Counted from the first letter of the stretch, positions 1-7,009 are shown. The stretch: 7,545 bases of DNA from Nitrososphaerales archaeon TH5894 (GCA_014523485.1 JAATVK010000007.1:1-7545), one strand, 5' to 3'. Program-made: numbers and translations. Notes: a model not told the origin generated them from the letters alone.

Positions 1-13
1 AAATTAAATTTTC

Positions 14-41
14 AAAAGATCCAATAAGTTGATCCTTTTTT
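14..41 (+). terminator. possible plus-strand terminator hairpin with T-run
   Basis: An imperfect inverted repeat (AAAAGATC against GATCCTTTT, with single-base bulges) is followed by a T-run at 35-41. If a plus-strand gene ends left of the window, this could be its terminator. No such gene is visible, and archaeal termination needs only the oligo-T, so the call is weak. Confidence 0.2.
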
Positions 42-231
42 ACTAATTGGTTATTAAACCCAAATACTAGTTTTATTCTTCATTTTAGTCACCATGTTTC
101 CTCTGATTTTATATTTCTATGACCATGCAATTGAAGTATCTGTCTAGAACACTTTTACTTTCCATCGCTAATATAGTAGAGAGCAAAGAATTTTCTTCTA
201 TCATACAATATACATCCCCCTTCTTGGTCTT

Positions 232-256
232 TTTTTGCATTTTTTGCATTTTTTAG
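232..256. repeat. tandem T-tract repeat
   Basis: Two copies of the 9-bp unit TTTTTTGCA are followed by a third T6 run ending in AGC. The period of 9-10 bp puts successive T-tracts about one helical turn apart, the arrangement of intrinsically curved DNA. On the plus strand it could equally serve as an oligo-T termination signal. It may also be slippage in AT-rich DNA without function. Confidence 0.4.
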
Positions 257-322
257 CCTATACTAAAGATTTTCCATATTGGATATTTTGTTTATTTTAC
301 CAGATTCCATTACTTGTCCCAG

Positions 323-342
323 TTCAAAAATATTCAAAAATA
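323..342. repeat. 10-bp perfect tandem duplication
   Basis: The unit TTCAAAAATA occurs twice head to tail with no mismatch. It is a short A-tract repeat with helical-turn spacing, similar in character to the T-tract repeat about 70 bp to the left. There is no sign of a mobile element around it. Confidence 0.45.
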
Positions 343-416
343 TTATTTAGATAAAATATCATAATCATTAATTAATATTTGCTCAATTTCTTATATTTGT
401 AAATAATGTTTGTTTT

Positions 417-455
417 AGCAGATTTTTGTATTTATTATTGAATACAAAAAATGCT
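417..455. repeat. hairpin, 10-bp stem plus 4-bp outer stem
   Basis: TTTTTGTATT (423-432) pairs perfectly with AATACAAAAA (441-450) across an 8-nt loop. After a 2x1 internal loop, AGCA (417-420) pairs with TGCT (452-455). Read on the minus strand it lies about 90 nt after the stop of the small ORF (546) and contains a T6 run, so it may form a 3' stem-loop or back-up terminator for that unit. The 14 paired positions make pure chance unlikely but not excluded in DNA this AT-rich. Confidence 0.45.
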
Positions 456-517
456 GGTTTCAACAAATAGTTTATTCCATCAATTAAGTTTATTTCTAAT
501 AGTCAACTTAATGTTGT

Positions 518-529
518 AAAAAATAAAGA
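518..529 (-). terminator. oligo-T terminator candidate of the small ORF
   Basis: On the minus strand the sequence reads TTTATTTTTT, beginning about 18 nt after the TAA at 546. Archaeal RNA polymerase commonly stops at such U-rich stretches without a hairpin. Its position just behind a short ORF supports that ORF being a separate transcript. Confidence 0.35.
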
Positions 530-545
530 ATAGGTTGGGTCTTTA

Positions 546-662
546 TTATGCAGCATTTACCATGATTGGTTTTTCTTCAGGCTGTGATTTATTCTCTTGC
601 TGTTTTTCTTTTTCCAGTTTTTTAGGCTTGAGTACTTCTTCTTTTTCAGGTATTTCAGTCAT
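546..662 (-). CDS. small, highly charged hypothetical protein (38 aa)
   Basis: The frame starts MTEIPEKEEV and ends PIMVNAA before TAA. It is dominated by Glu, Lys, Pro and Gln, with no hydrophobic core, signal peptide or membrane segment, so the product would be a soluble, probably disordered peptide. No family is recognised. An in-frame ATG nine bases upstream (671) would add Met-Cys-Phe. A TATA-like box at 696-703 places transcription start close to 671-674, giving either a leaderless mRNA from 671 or a leader of about 10 nt before 662; I prefer 662 because the N-terminus looks more natural. An oligo-T stretch follows the stop, and strong hairpins lie on both sides (417-455 and 762-793). 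The main doubt is that a purine-rich strand easily yields Glu/Lys frames, so conservation is needed to confirm it as a gene. Confidence 0.45.
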   Translation of the reverse strand: MTEIPEKEEVLKPKKLEKEKQQENKSQPEEKPIMVNAA

Positions 663-695
663 AAAGCACATAGTACTAATATAGGGATTTCATTT

Positions 696-703
696 ATTAT
701 AAG
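696..703 (-). promoter_or_regulatory. TATA-like box before the small ORF
   Basis: On the minus strand the box reads CTTATAAT, 6 of 8 matches to the archaeal TTTATATA. Its centre is about 28 bp before the ATG at 671 and 37 bp before the ATG at 662, so transcription would start at or just before the first ATG. The match is moderate and the background is AT-rich. Confidence 0.35.
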
Positions 704-761
704 GATTCTACTTATATGATCCATTCAAGATATTTTTTAACGTAATACTAGATGGTATAGT

Positions 762-793
762 TTTATATCAAGTTTCCTAAAACTTGATATAAA
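762..793. repeat. perfect 14-bp inverted repeat with 4-nt loop
   Basis: TTTATATCAAGTTT (762-775) and AAACTTGATATAAA (780-793) are exact reverse complements around a CCTA loop. This is the strongest inverted repeat I found in the window. It lies between the glnA stop (906) and the promoter of the small ORF (about 60 bp upstream of the TATA-like box). It is not followed by a clear T-run on the minus strand, so it is not a textbook terminator. It could be a 3' stem-loop of the glnA mRNA, a dyad operator, or the remnant of a small palindromic repeat element. Confidence 0.75.
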
Positions 794-905
794 TTATTAC
801 ATGTATTAAATTTGTTGAATTTATTTTAGTAAGTTTCAGAAAGGTTTTGTCTCTACTTATCATAATCTGTGCATTATAATAATTGTTTTCTAATATAGGT
901 AATTC

Positions 906-2456
906 CTAAACATCATAATAGTATAGGAATTGTTTTAGTTTTGATTTATCAGTACCTATTTCAGCTATTTCTTGTAATTTTAGACTAATGTATACATCTA
1001 TTAGTGGTTTTTCAAAACATAGATTCAAATATTTACAATCGCTTTTCAGGAACATTAAAGCTTCATCCAGACTTGATGGAAGCATATTTATTCCAAAACT
1101 TTTACGTTTATGCTCTGGCATCTTGTATATATTTTCATTAATCGGATTGCCCGGATCAATTTTGTTCTTAATTCCATCCAATCCAGCAGCGACTATTGCT
1201 GAAAATGCAAGATATGAATTCGCTGACGGGTCAGGAGCTCTAAATTCGATTCTTTTTGCTGAATCATTACCTTTAGCATTTACGGGGATTCGTACAACGG
1301 CAGATCTATTACCTCTAGCCCATGCTAAATAAACTGGCGCTTCGAATCCTGGGATAATCCGATAGTATGAATTAACTGTCGGTGTAACTAAAGCTGAAAG
1401 AGATGAAGCATGATCAAGCAAGCCTCCTATAAAATATCTACCAATCTGACTTAATTCAGAATAAGAATCCTCTGAATCATAGAAAATATTTGAATTATTT
1501 GTTCTCGAGGTAGATTTTTTCCAAAAACTCACACTAACATGCATGCCCGAACCATTATCGCCTTTAGTCGGGTCATTCTCCTCAAAAATAGGTTTGGGCA
1601 TAAAGTTTGCGATTTTATTGTATTTTTTTGCCACATTTCTAACAACATCTTTGTATAACTGTACATTATCAGCAGTTTTTGTAAGAATATCATGCATAAA
1701 ATTTATTTCAATTTGACCATTACTCGCTACTTCATGATTCAGATTAGTTACCTCTATAGAGTAATATTTTTTTAATATTCTTGCTATTTCAAACCTAAAG
1801 TCTGTTAATGAATCCTGAAAAGGAGTTGTATCATAACCAGATTTTGGACGTATAGGATATTTTCCATTTCCGACTTGTTCAGTTGATAAGATAGAAACAT
1901 TCGTTGGATCCTGATTTGAATATATACCTTGTAGATTTTTTTTTATTGGGTTATCTTCCCCAACCACAACAGATGGAGCTGCTAGGTTGTTAGAAAAAAT
2001 TATTTCATCAAATATAAAACATTCTACTTCTGCACCGACTTGACATGTAATTTGATTCATAGCTAAATAGTCTTCCATCTTTTGTGAAACATACCGAGGG
2101 TCTCTTGATGATCTTCCTTGGTTAAATCCTCGGTATACGTCAGCTATAACTGTTGTAATTTGATTATTTGACAAGTTGATCTTTCTTTCAGTGGTCCGAT
2201 CTGGAATTAATAACATATCCGATTCGTCAATTGTCGAAAAACCTTTTACCGAAGATCCATCTAGACCGATGCCTTTTCTAAAAATTTCATATATATGACT
2301 CGTCTCAGTTTGGAAATATTTAGCTAAGAATTTACCGATGACATCTGTATAACGTAATTGGATAAATTCTATATTATTAGAATTATCATCTAAATCGTCA
2401 TTATATCCATTAATTTCATTTTTAAAATTTGTATTGGGAGGTTTATTTATATTCAT
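906..2456 (-). CDS. glnA: glutamine synthetase, type I (516 aa)
   Basis: This cytoplasmic enzyme makes glutamine from glutamate, ammonia and ATP, the entry step of ammonia assimilation. A beta-grasp N-domain (about residues 30-115, LDGSSVKGF with Asp66) precedes the catalytic domain. Metal ligands are visible as Glu143 and Glu145 (GAEVE), Glu242 and Glu250, His306 (DNGSGMH) and Glu404 (KRIEFR). Substrate-site residues include Arg366 and Glu372 (RIIPGFEAP), Arg384 and Arg389. The region after PDPSANSYLAF resembles the GSI-alpha class, without the extra segment and adenylylation tyrosine of GSI-beta. At 516 residues it exceeds the usual 440-475. The excess is a polar Asn/Asp-rich N-terminus (1-29), an enlarged loop at about 151-207 and a 7-residue insertion (292-298) just before DNGSGMH. 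Thr75 stands where Bacillus GSI-alpha has the feedback-sensing Arg62. AAGGTAG before the ATG may act as a weak ribosome binding site. The gene is monocistronic by context. Confidence 0.95.
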   Translation of the reverse strand: MNINKPPNTNFKNEINGYNDDLDDNSNNIEFIQLRYTDVIGKFLAKYFQTETSHIYEIFRKGIGLDGSSVKGFSTIDESDMLLIPDRTTERKINLSNNQITTVIADVYRGFNQGRSSRDPRYVSQKMEDYLAMNQITCQVGAEVECFIFDEIIFSNNLAAPSVVVGEDNPIKKNLQGIYSNQDPTNVSILSTEQVGNGKYPIRPKSGYDTTPFQDSLTDFRFEIARILKKYYSIEVTNLNHEVASNGQIEINFMHDILTKTADNVQLYKDVVRNVAKKYNKIANFMPKPIFEENDPTKGDNGSGMHVSVSFWKKSTSRTNNSNIFYDSEDSYSELSQIGRYFIGGLLDHASSLSALVTPTVNSYYRIIPGFEAPVYLAWARGNRSAVVRIPVNAKGNDSAKRIEFRAPDPSANSYLAFSAIVAAGLDGIKNKIDPGNPINENIYKMPEHKRKSFGINMLPSSLDEALMFLKSDCKYLNLCFEKPLIDVYISLKLQEIAEIGTDKSKLKQFLYYYDV

Positions 2457-2475
2457 ACTACCTTATATTAATCAT

Positions 2476-2486
2476 TAAATAAAAAT
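2476..2486 (-). promoter_or_regulatory. possible TATA box of glnA
   Basis: The minus strand reads TTTTTATTTA, with a 7-of-8 match to TTTATATA centred 24-27 bp before the ATG. That would give a transcript with almost no leader. A second candidate, TTTTTTATAG at 2519-2528, would give a leader of about 40 nt, which fits better with the weak AAGGT element before the start codon. The sequence alone does not decide between them. Confidence 0.3.
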
Positions 2487-2608
2487 TTTCACTACTACTA
2501 TTACATTTATTACTAGTCTATAAAAAAGATGTATACATTCTCTCATCTAAGGAACCAAATAAATATAATTTAATAAATCATGATACAAATGAAAATTATA
2601 AATTTTAA

Positions 2609-2625
2609 CAAATAATAATTATTTG
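2609..2625. promoter_or_regulatory. 17-bp dyad upstream of glnA
   Basis: CAAATAAT and ATTATTTG form an inverted repeat around a single central A, about 155 bp before the glnA start. The compact half-site layout resembles an operator for a dimeric regulator. Its pure AT core means chance is a serious alternative. Confidence 0.25.
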
Positions 2626-2710
2626 ATATGGAGAAAATGTATATGATGGTTTTTACTCTATGTTCTACTTAAAATATTGTGTATACTTGTAGAGACTACA
2701 GCAGTTATAA

Positions 2711-2728
2711 CATTCTTTATCAAGAATG
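2711..2728 (-). terminator. stem-loop after the aldehyde dehydrogenase gene
   Basis: CATTCTT and AAGAATG form a perfect 7-bp stem with a 4-nt loop, about 28 nt after the stop codon. No T-run follows on the minus strand, so it may only be a 3' stem-loop, or chance. Confidence 0.25.
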
Positions 2729-2755
2729 CAATTAGTAACTAGGTTATTGCTAATG

Positions 2756-4156
2756 TTATTCTACATGATGGTTTCTCATTAACTGGTCATAAAATCTTAC
2801 TGATTTGATATTAACAAACTCAAGTATTCCATATTTTGATAATTCTCTACCAAAACCACTATTTTTGATACCTCCAAAGGGAACTCTTGGATCTGACATA
2901 ACCACATTATTAACTGTCACAATTCCAGACTCGACTAGTCTAGATAGTCTTTCAGCCTTATCAAGATCTTGTGTCCAGATACTAGCACCAAGACCAAATT
3001 CAGAATCATTTGCAAATCTAATTGCCTCTCGTTCGTCTTCAACAATTGTTATTGGAGCAACTGGTCCAAAAGTCTCCTCATCAACAACCCTCATTCCAGG
3101 AGTTACATCCTTCAATATTGTAGGTTTATAAAAATAGCCTTTTTTATCCAATCTCTGTCCTCCTATTAAAAGTTCTGCTCCTGCTTTAATAGAATCTTGT
3201 ACTACTTCATCTATAAATTCAAGACTTGGGAGGCTTACAAGTGGTCCTATATCAGTTGTTTCTTCTAGAGGATCGCCTATTCTGAGTTTTTCAGTCTTTT
3301 CAACAAATTTTTCGATAAATTCATTCGCTACTTTTTTCACAACAAAGAATCTTTTACTTGCTATACAGCTTTGACCACAATTAATAAATCGACCTTTCAC
3401 TGCCCCTAAAGAAGCCTTGTCAATATCTGCATCGGCACACACGATAAAGGGATCGCTTCCTCCTAATTCTAGTACACATTTTTTTAAATGAGATGTAGAT
3501 TTCTTTGCCACGTTAGAACCTACCGGTACACTTCCTGTAAATGTTACTGCATCTACTTTGTTTGAATCTATTAGATATTCAGCGACTGTTGAATTACCAA
3601 TTACAGTTTGGAAAACTCCCTTTGGTAATCCTATTTTTTTAAATATCTTTTCAATTTCTAAGCCACATTGCATAGTAGCGCTGGCTGGTTTTAATACAAT
3701 AGTATTTCCTGCTATCAATGATGGAGCTGCAAACCTTAATGCCTGCCAATAGGGAAAGTTCCATGGCATTATACTTGCTATCACACCTAATGGTTCAAAT
3801 GTTATGAAACTCTTCCTTGCGTCTGTATTGACAATTTCATCGGTCATGAAAATTTGCCCATTATCAGCAAAATACTCCATAGCCCAAGCACATTTCTCTA
3901 CCTCTGTTTTTGATTCTCTTATCGGTTTACCCATCTCTAGTGTAGCCACTTTAGCCAAGTCGTCCTTATTCTTCCTAAATTCATTAGAAAAAGCGTATAA
4001 ATAATCAGCTCTTTTTTTAAAATCTTCTTTCCATAAAACAAACGCATTTTTCGCATTCGTTAAAATGTTATCTAAATGCTCATATGACATATTTTCATAT
4101 TCATTAATAATTCTTTCAGTCGCAGGATTGATTGTCTTAAACTTTAAGGACAGCAT
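2756..4156 (-). CDS. aldehyde dehydrogenase, succinate-semialdehyde dehydrogenase type (466 aa)
   Basis: A full-length cytoplasmic member of the NAD(P)-dependent aldehyde dehydrogenase superfamily. The residues around MPWNFPYWQALRFAAPSL resemble the short succinate-semialdehyde dehydrogenases (E. coli Sad/YneI type, about 460 aa), which oxidise succinate semialdehyde to succinate. Visible active-site parts are Asn133 (oxyanion hole), Lys156, the FTGSVPVG dinucleotide loop (206-213), general base Glu230 in LELGGSDPF, nucleophile Cys264 in CGQSC, and Glu361 in EETFGPV. Ser159 occupies the position where strictly NAD-dependent enzymes carry the ribose-binding Glu, so NADP use is possible. The presence of Glu230 favours hydrolytic oxidation over CoA acylation. 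The start is supported by a TATA box about 27 bp upstream. In a thaumarchaeon the substrate is also an intermediate of the 3-hydroxypropionate/4-hydroxybutyrate cycle. Substrate identity is inferred; the superfamily is certain. Confidence 0.9.
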   Translation of the reverse strand: MLSLKFKTINPATERIINEYENMSYEHLDNILTNAKNAFVLWKEDFKKRADYLYAFSNEFRKNKDDLAKVATLEMGKPIRESKTEVEKCAWAMEYFADNGQIFMTDEIVNTDARKSFITFEPLGVIASIMPWNFPYWQALRFAAPSLIAGNTIVLKPASATMQCGLEIEKIFKKIGLPKGVFQTVIGNSTVAEYLIDSNKVDAVTFTGSVPVGSNVAKKSTSHLKKCVLELGGSDPFIVCADADIDKASLGAVKGRFINCGQSCIASKRFFVVKKVANEFIEKFVEKTEKLRIGDPLEETTDIGPLVSLPSLEFIDEVVQDSIKAGAELLIGGQRLDKKGYFYKPTILKDVTPGMRVVDEETFGPVAPITIVEDEREAIRFANDSEFGLGASIWTQDLDKAERLSRLVESGIVTVNNVVMSDPRVPFGGIKNSGFGRELSKYGILEFVNIKSVRFYDQLMRNHHVE

Positions 4157-4179
4157 ACAATAAATTTCGTAAGAATACT

Positions 4180-4187
4180 TATATAAA
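4180..4187 (-). promoter_or_regulatory. TATA box of the aldehyde dehydrogenase gene
   Basis: On the minus strand it reads TTTATATA within CGATTTATATAAG, an exact match to the archaeal consensus. Its centre is about 27 bp before the ATG at 4156, so transcription should start at or within a base or two of the start codon, producing a leaderless mRNA. This agrees with the absence of a Shine-Dalgarno sequence. Confidence 0.75.
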
Positions 4188-4371
4188 TCGTTGTAAAGAA
4201 TCGAAGATAAAATATGTTCTTTTTATTTTTATAAATTTTAGTGTATATTTATCATTAGCTTTCAATTAAAGAACCAAATTCATTTATGATTTAAATAATA
4301 TCTTGCCAATGAACTTTTAGGTTTAATCTTAAAAAGATATTATTAAGTAATAAACAATTGCAAATACAAAT

Positions 4372-4392
4372 ATTACAATTAAGGATTGTAAT
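4372..4392. repeat. 8-bp inverted repeat in the spacer
   Basis: ATTACAAT (4372-4379) and ATTGTAAT (4385-4392) are exact reverse complements around 5 nt, more than 200 bp before the aldehyde dehydrogenase start. It could be an operator, but several stems of this size are expected by chance in the window. Confidence 0.3.
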
Positions 4393-4668
4393 TGATATAG
4401 CTATTGGTCTTAAGAGAATTTTTAATACAATAATAGCTTAATGCTGTTGAAAGATAATATTATTTCAAATTTTTAAATTCATCTTCATATATTCAAAAGA
4501 TATTAAATGGTGTTCCTATATTAGAAATAAAGACTCTAGTTGTCAAGTGAACTGCTAAAAATTAAAAGCTAAATTACATTTCATATGGCCGTACAGTAGG
4601 AAAAGCTATAAAACTAAAATGGAAAGAGATTTTCATCTTTAAAACAATTCTGTATCAGGCGATAGCTC

Positions 4669-4709
4669 AAAAAATTATTATTATTAAATAAAGAAATATC
4701 TAAAGAAAA
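4669..4709 (-). terminator. T-rich termination region of cdc48
   Basis: After the TGA at 4715 the minus strand carries a series of T-tracts (TTTTC, TTTC, TTTATTT) ending in a T6 run at 4669-4674. Clustered oligo-T without a hairpin is the typical archaeal intrinsic terminator. Confidence 0.45.
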
Positions 4710-4714
4710 TATCC

Positions 4715-7009
4715 TCAAGATATAAAATCTTTTTGTAATTCTGGTCCTTTTCTTTTTGATTCAATATCGGGCTTTCCAAATTGTTCTGATATTATCTTAT
4801 ACATATTCAATTCTTGAGTAGATAGTGGCCTAATCTTCTTCATAGCACTCTCAAAGTGTGTCATATGTATTTTCAATTCTTTTTTGTGTTCTTCGGCTTC
4901 CTTTGGATCTTTATACTTTGATACATGCTCTCGTAAAGCAAGCATAACAGCAGCTGAGGATAGAGACGCTATATCTGCTCCTGTATAACCTTCTGCTTGG
5001 TCTGCTAGTTTTTCTATATTGACATCGTCAGCCAAAGGTTTCTTTTTTAGATGAATATTCATAATTTTTATTCTTGAATCCCGATCTGGAGGAGGAACGT
5101 AAAGTAATCTATCAAATCTTCCCGGCCTTAACAGCGCAGCATCTATAATATCGGGTCTGTTCGTTGCACCAATAACCACAACATTTGTTAATATCTCTAA
5201 TCCATCAAGTTCAGTAAGTAATTGACTAATTACTCTCTCAGTAACATGAGAGTCTCCAAAATCCCCACCTCGCTTTGGAGCTATAGCATCTATTTCATCA
5301 AAAAATATGATACATGGTGCTGCTTGTCTCGCTTTTCTAAATATTTCTCTGACTCCTTTTTCAGACTCTCCAACCCATTTTGATAAGAGCTCAGGTCCTT
5401 TTATGCTAATAAAGTTGGCTTCACTTTCATTTGCTGCAGCTTTTGCCATTAAGGTTTTGCCTGTTCCTGGTGGTCCATATAGCAAAATTCCTTTTGGAGG
5501 CATCGCATCTGCGAATGTAAATATTTCCTGATATTTAAGCGGCCATTCTACCGCTTCTTGCATTTCTTGCTTTATTGATTCCAATCCTCCAATATCATCC
5601 CAACTGATATCAGGTACCTCAACAAATACCTCCCTCATTGCAGAAGGCTCCATTTCTTTAATAACATCCATAAAGTCATTCATAGTTACTATTATCTTCC
5701 GGAGAATATCACTAGGTATACTTTCAGATGACAGGTCAATATTTGGAAGTATTCGTCTAAGGGATCTTATTCCTGCTTCTTTTGAAAGAGATTGTAGATC
5801 AGCTCCGACAAATCCATGAGAAATATCAGCTAGTTTTTCTAAATTAACATCTTCGGCAAGGGGCATTCCTCTTGTATGTATTTGTAATATTTCGAGTCTA
5901 CCTTCTCTATCTGGGACACCGATTTCTAATTCCCTATCAAATCTACCTGGACGTCTTAGGGCTGGGTCAATAGCATTAACTCTATTGGTAGCGCCTATTA
6001 CTACTACTTTACCTCTGGATTTTAATCCATCCATCAAAGATAAAAGCTGAGCAACTATTCTCCTTTCTACCTCTCCAGATACTTCTTCTCGCTTTGGTGC
6101 TATAGAGTCAATCTCATCTATAAAAATTATAGACGGAGCATTCTTTTCTGCTTGGTCAAATACATTTCTTAATCTTTCTTCGGATTCTCCATAGTATTTA
6201 CTCATTATTTCAGGTCCGCCAATAGAATAGAAATTAGCGTTTGTCTCATTAGCAACTGCTTTTGCAAGTAAAGTTTTACCTGTACCAGGAGGACCATGTA
6301 ATAAAACACCTTTTGGAGCTTCAACTCCTAATCTTTTGAATAACTCTGGATGTCTAAGAGGGAGCTCTATCATTTCTCTAACCTTCGCTATCTCATTTCT
6401 TATTCCACCAATATCTTCATATGTAATTGATGGAACTTTTCCTTCTTGAGTGGCCTGAACTGCCTTTGCACTATCTTCAGAAACTGTGACTTTAGTAGCA
6501 TCATTAATAATTATTGGCCCAGCTGGATCGGTTGATATTACTACTAGATCAATTCTTTGACCCATTACATTTAATGGGATTATATCACCTTTGGTCATTA
6601 GTTGTCCATTTAAAGACTCGGCAAGATATTGTTCAGCACCTATAATTCGAAGTGGCTCTGTTGGAGCGAAGGTTATACTTTTAGCATCCTTTGATTCAAC
6701 TTTTTTAACTTCTATAGTATCACCAATACCTACATCGAGTTTATTCCTTGTATAACCATCAATACGAACTAAGCCAGTACCCCTGTCCTTATCCCGTCCT
6801 GGCCAACTCAATAGAACGGATTTATTTCCAAATGAAGATAATTCTAGTGCATCTCCGGTCATAACATTTAGACTTTGAGCTGCATCTGGATCAATACGAA
6901 CAATTTTTCTTCCTATATCCCGTTGTTCAGCTTCAGCAACTTTTAGGGTTGCTTTACCATTTCCCTTATTGTTAGAAGATTTATTGTTATCCTTTTTATC
7001 ATAAGACAT
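4715..7009 (-). CDS. cdc48: Cdc48/VAT-type AAA+ ATPase (764 aa)
   Basis: A hexameric cytoplasmic unfoldase that threads substrates through its pore using ATP. After a Lys/Asn/Ser-rich tail (1-20) comes the Cdc48 N-domain (double-psi barrel about 21-105, then a second lobe to about 185), followed by two AAA modules. D1 has Walker A GPPGTGKT (239-246), Walker B IIFIDEID (294-301), sensor Asn342 and arginine fingers Arg356 and Arg359. D2 has Walker A (512-519), Walker B IIFFDEID (567-574), sensor Asn617 and Arg631 and Arg634. Pore loops are KYYGESE in D1 (Tyr272, Tyr273; archaeal VAT style) and KWVGESE in D2 (Trp545). All catalytic residues are intact in both rings, so both should hydrolyse ATP. 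The C-terminus ends KDFIS with no hydrophobic-Tyr-X proteasome-docking motif. No clear Shine-Dalgarno precedes the ATG. The gene stands alone, with long spacers on both sides. Confidence 0.96.
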   Translation of the reverse strand: MSYDKKDNNKSSNNKGNGKATLKVAEAEQRDIGRKIVRIDPDAAQSLNVMTGDALELSSFGNKSVLLSWPGRDKDRGTGLVRIDGYTRNKLDVGIGDTIEVKKVESKDAKSITFAPTEPLRIIGAEQYLAESLNGQLMTKGDIIPLNVMGQRIDLVVISTDPAGPIIINDATKVTVSEDSAKAVQATQEGKVPSITYEDIGGIRNEIAKVREMIELPLRHPELFKRLGVEAPKGVLLHGPPGTGKTLLAKAVANETNANFYSIGGPEIMSKYYGESEERLRNVFDQAEKNAPSIIFIDEIDSIAPKREEVSGEVERRIVAQLLSLMDGLKSRGKVVVIGATNRVNAIDPALRRPGRFDRELEIGVPDREGRLEILQIHTRGMPLAEDVNLEKLADISHGFVGADLQSLSKEAGIRSLRRILPNIDLSSESIPSDILRKIIVTMNDFMDVIKEMEPSAMREVFVEVPDISWDDIGGLESIKQEMQEAVEWPLKYQEIFTFADAMPPKGILLYGPPGTGKTLMAKAAANESEANFISIKGPELLSKWVGESEKGVREIFRKARQAAPCIIFFDEIDAIAPKRGGDFGDSHVTERVISQLLTELDGLEILTNVVVIGATNRPDIIDAALLRPGRFDRLLYVPPPDRDSRIKIMNIHLKKKPLADDVNIEKLADQAEGYTGADIASLSSAAVMLALREHVSKYKDPKEAEEHKKELKIHMTHFESAMKKIRPLSTQELNMYKIISEQFGKPDIESKRKGPELQKDFIS

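Larger units (their letters stand above)
1..545. other. AT-rich region without a convincing gene
   Basis: No ORF here is long enough or protein-like enough to call. The best candidate is a minus-strand frame at 109-249 (46 codons, ATG at 249, alternative ATG at 240). It has a Lys-rich start and then a mixed sequence, but an in-frame TAA lies just before it, no TATA box sits at the expected distance, and a frame of this length is expected by chance in such AT-rich DNA. The region also holds an imperfect hairpin ending in T6 at 14-40, T-tract tandem repeats at 232-256, a 10-bp tandem duplication at 323-342, a strong hairpin at 417-455, and an oligo-T stretch (minus strand) just after the small ORF that ends at 546. 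Confidence 0.6.
2457..2755. other. glnA upstream spacer
   Basis: No gene is seen. The spacer holds possible glnA promoter elements near 2476-2486 and 2519-2528, a near-perfect 17-bp dyad at 2609-2625, and a short stem-loop (2711-2728) after the aldehyde dehydrogenase stop. A 24-codon minus-strand frame starting near 2546 is mostly hydrophobic and overlaps the promoter region; I do not regard it as a gene. Confidence 0.6.
4157..4714. other. 558-bp spacer between cdc48 and the aldehyde dehydrogenase gene
   Basis: No convincing gene lies here on either strand; the frames I followed are 20 codons or shorter. The spacer contains the cdc48 termination region (4669-4709), the aldehyde dehydrogenase TATA box (4180-4187) and an 8-bp inverted repeat at 4372-4392. 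More than 350 bp between these signals is unexplained, which is long for an archaeal spacer between genes on the same strand; an untranslated RNA cannot be excluded, but I see no specific sign of one. Confidence 0.6.

Noticed and set aside
109..249. 46-codon minus-strand ORF with a Lys-rich start and two cysteines
   Set aside because: Frames of this length are expected by chance at this AT content; no TATA box at the right distance and an in-frame stop directly before the ATG. Conservation would be needed to revive it.
988..1332. 114-codon plus-strand frame inside glnA
   Set aside because: It is antisense to the conserved C-terminal half of glutamine synthetase, whose motifs explain the sequence fully.
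2805..4004. Several plus-strand frames of 64-108 codons
   Set aside because: All lie opposite the aldehyde dehydrogenase gene and are shadows of its codons.
2548..4279. Shared 13-bp motif (12 of 13 identical) around GAACCAAAT, upstream of both glnA (2548-2560) and the aldehyde dehydrogenase gene (4267-4279)
   Set aside because: Position and orientation are similar, but a rough estimate from base composition gives about one such match by chance between two spacers of this size.
887..4527. 13-bp exact inverted match TTTCTAATATAGG at 887-899 and 4515-4527
   Set aside because: Several matches of this length are expected by chance across 7.5 kb of AT-rich DNA; the surrounding sequence is unrelated.
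4573..4640. 20-codon minus-strand frame beginning MKISFHFSF
   Set aside because: It resembles a signal-peptide start, but is too short and has no promoter or conserved feature to support it.
5307..5531. 74-codon plus-strand frame
   Set aside because: Antisense to the D2 Walker A to Walker B region of cdc48.
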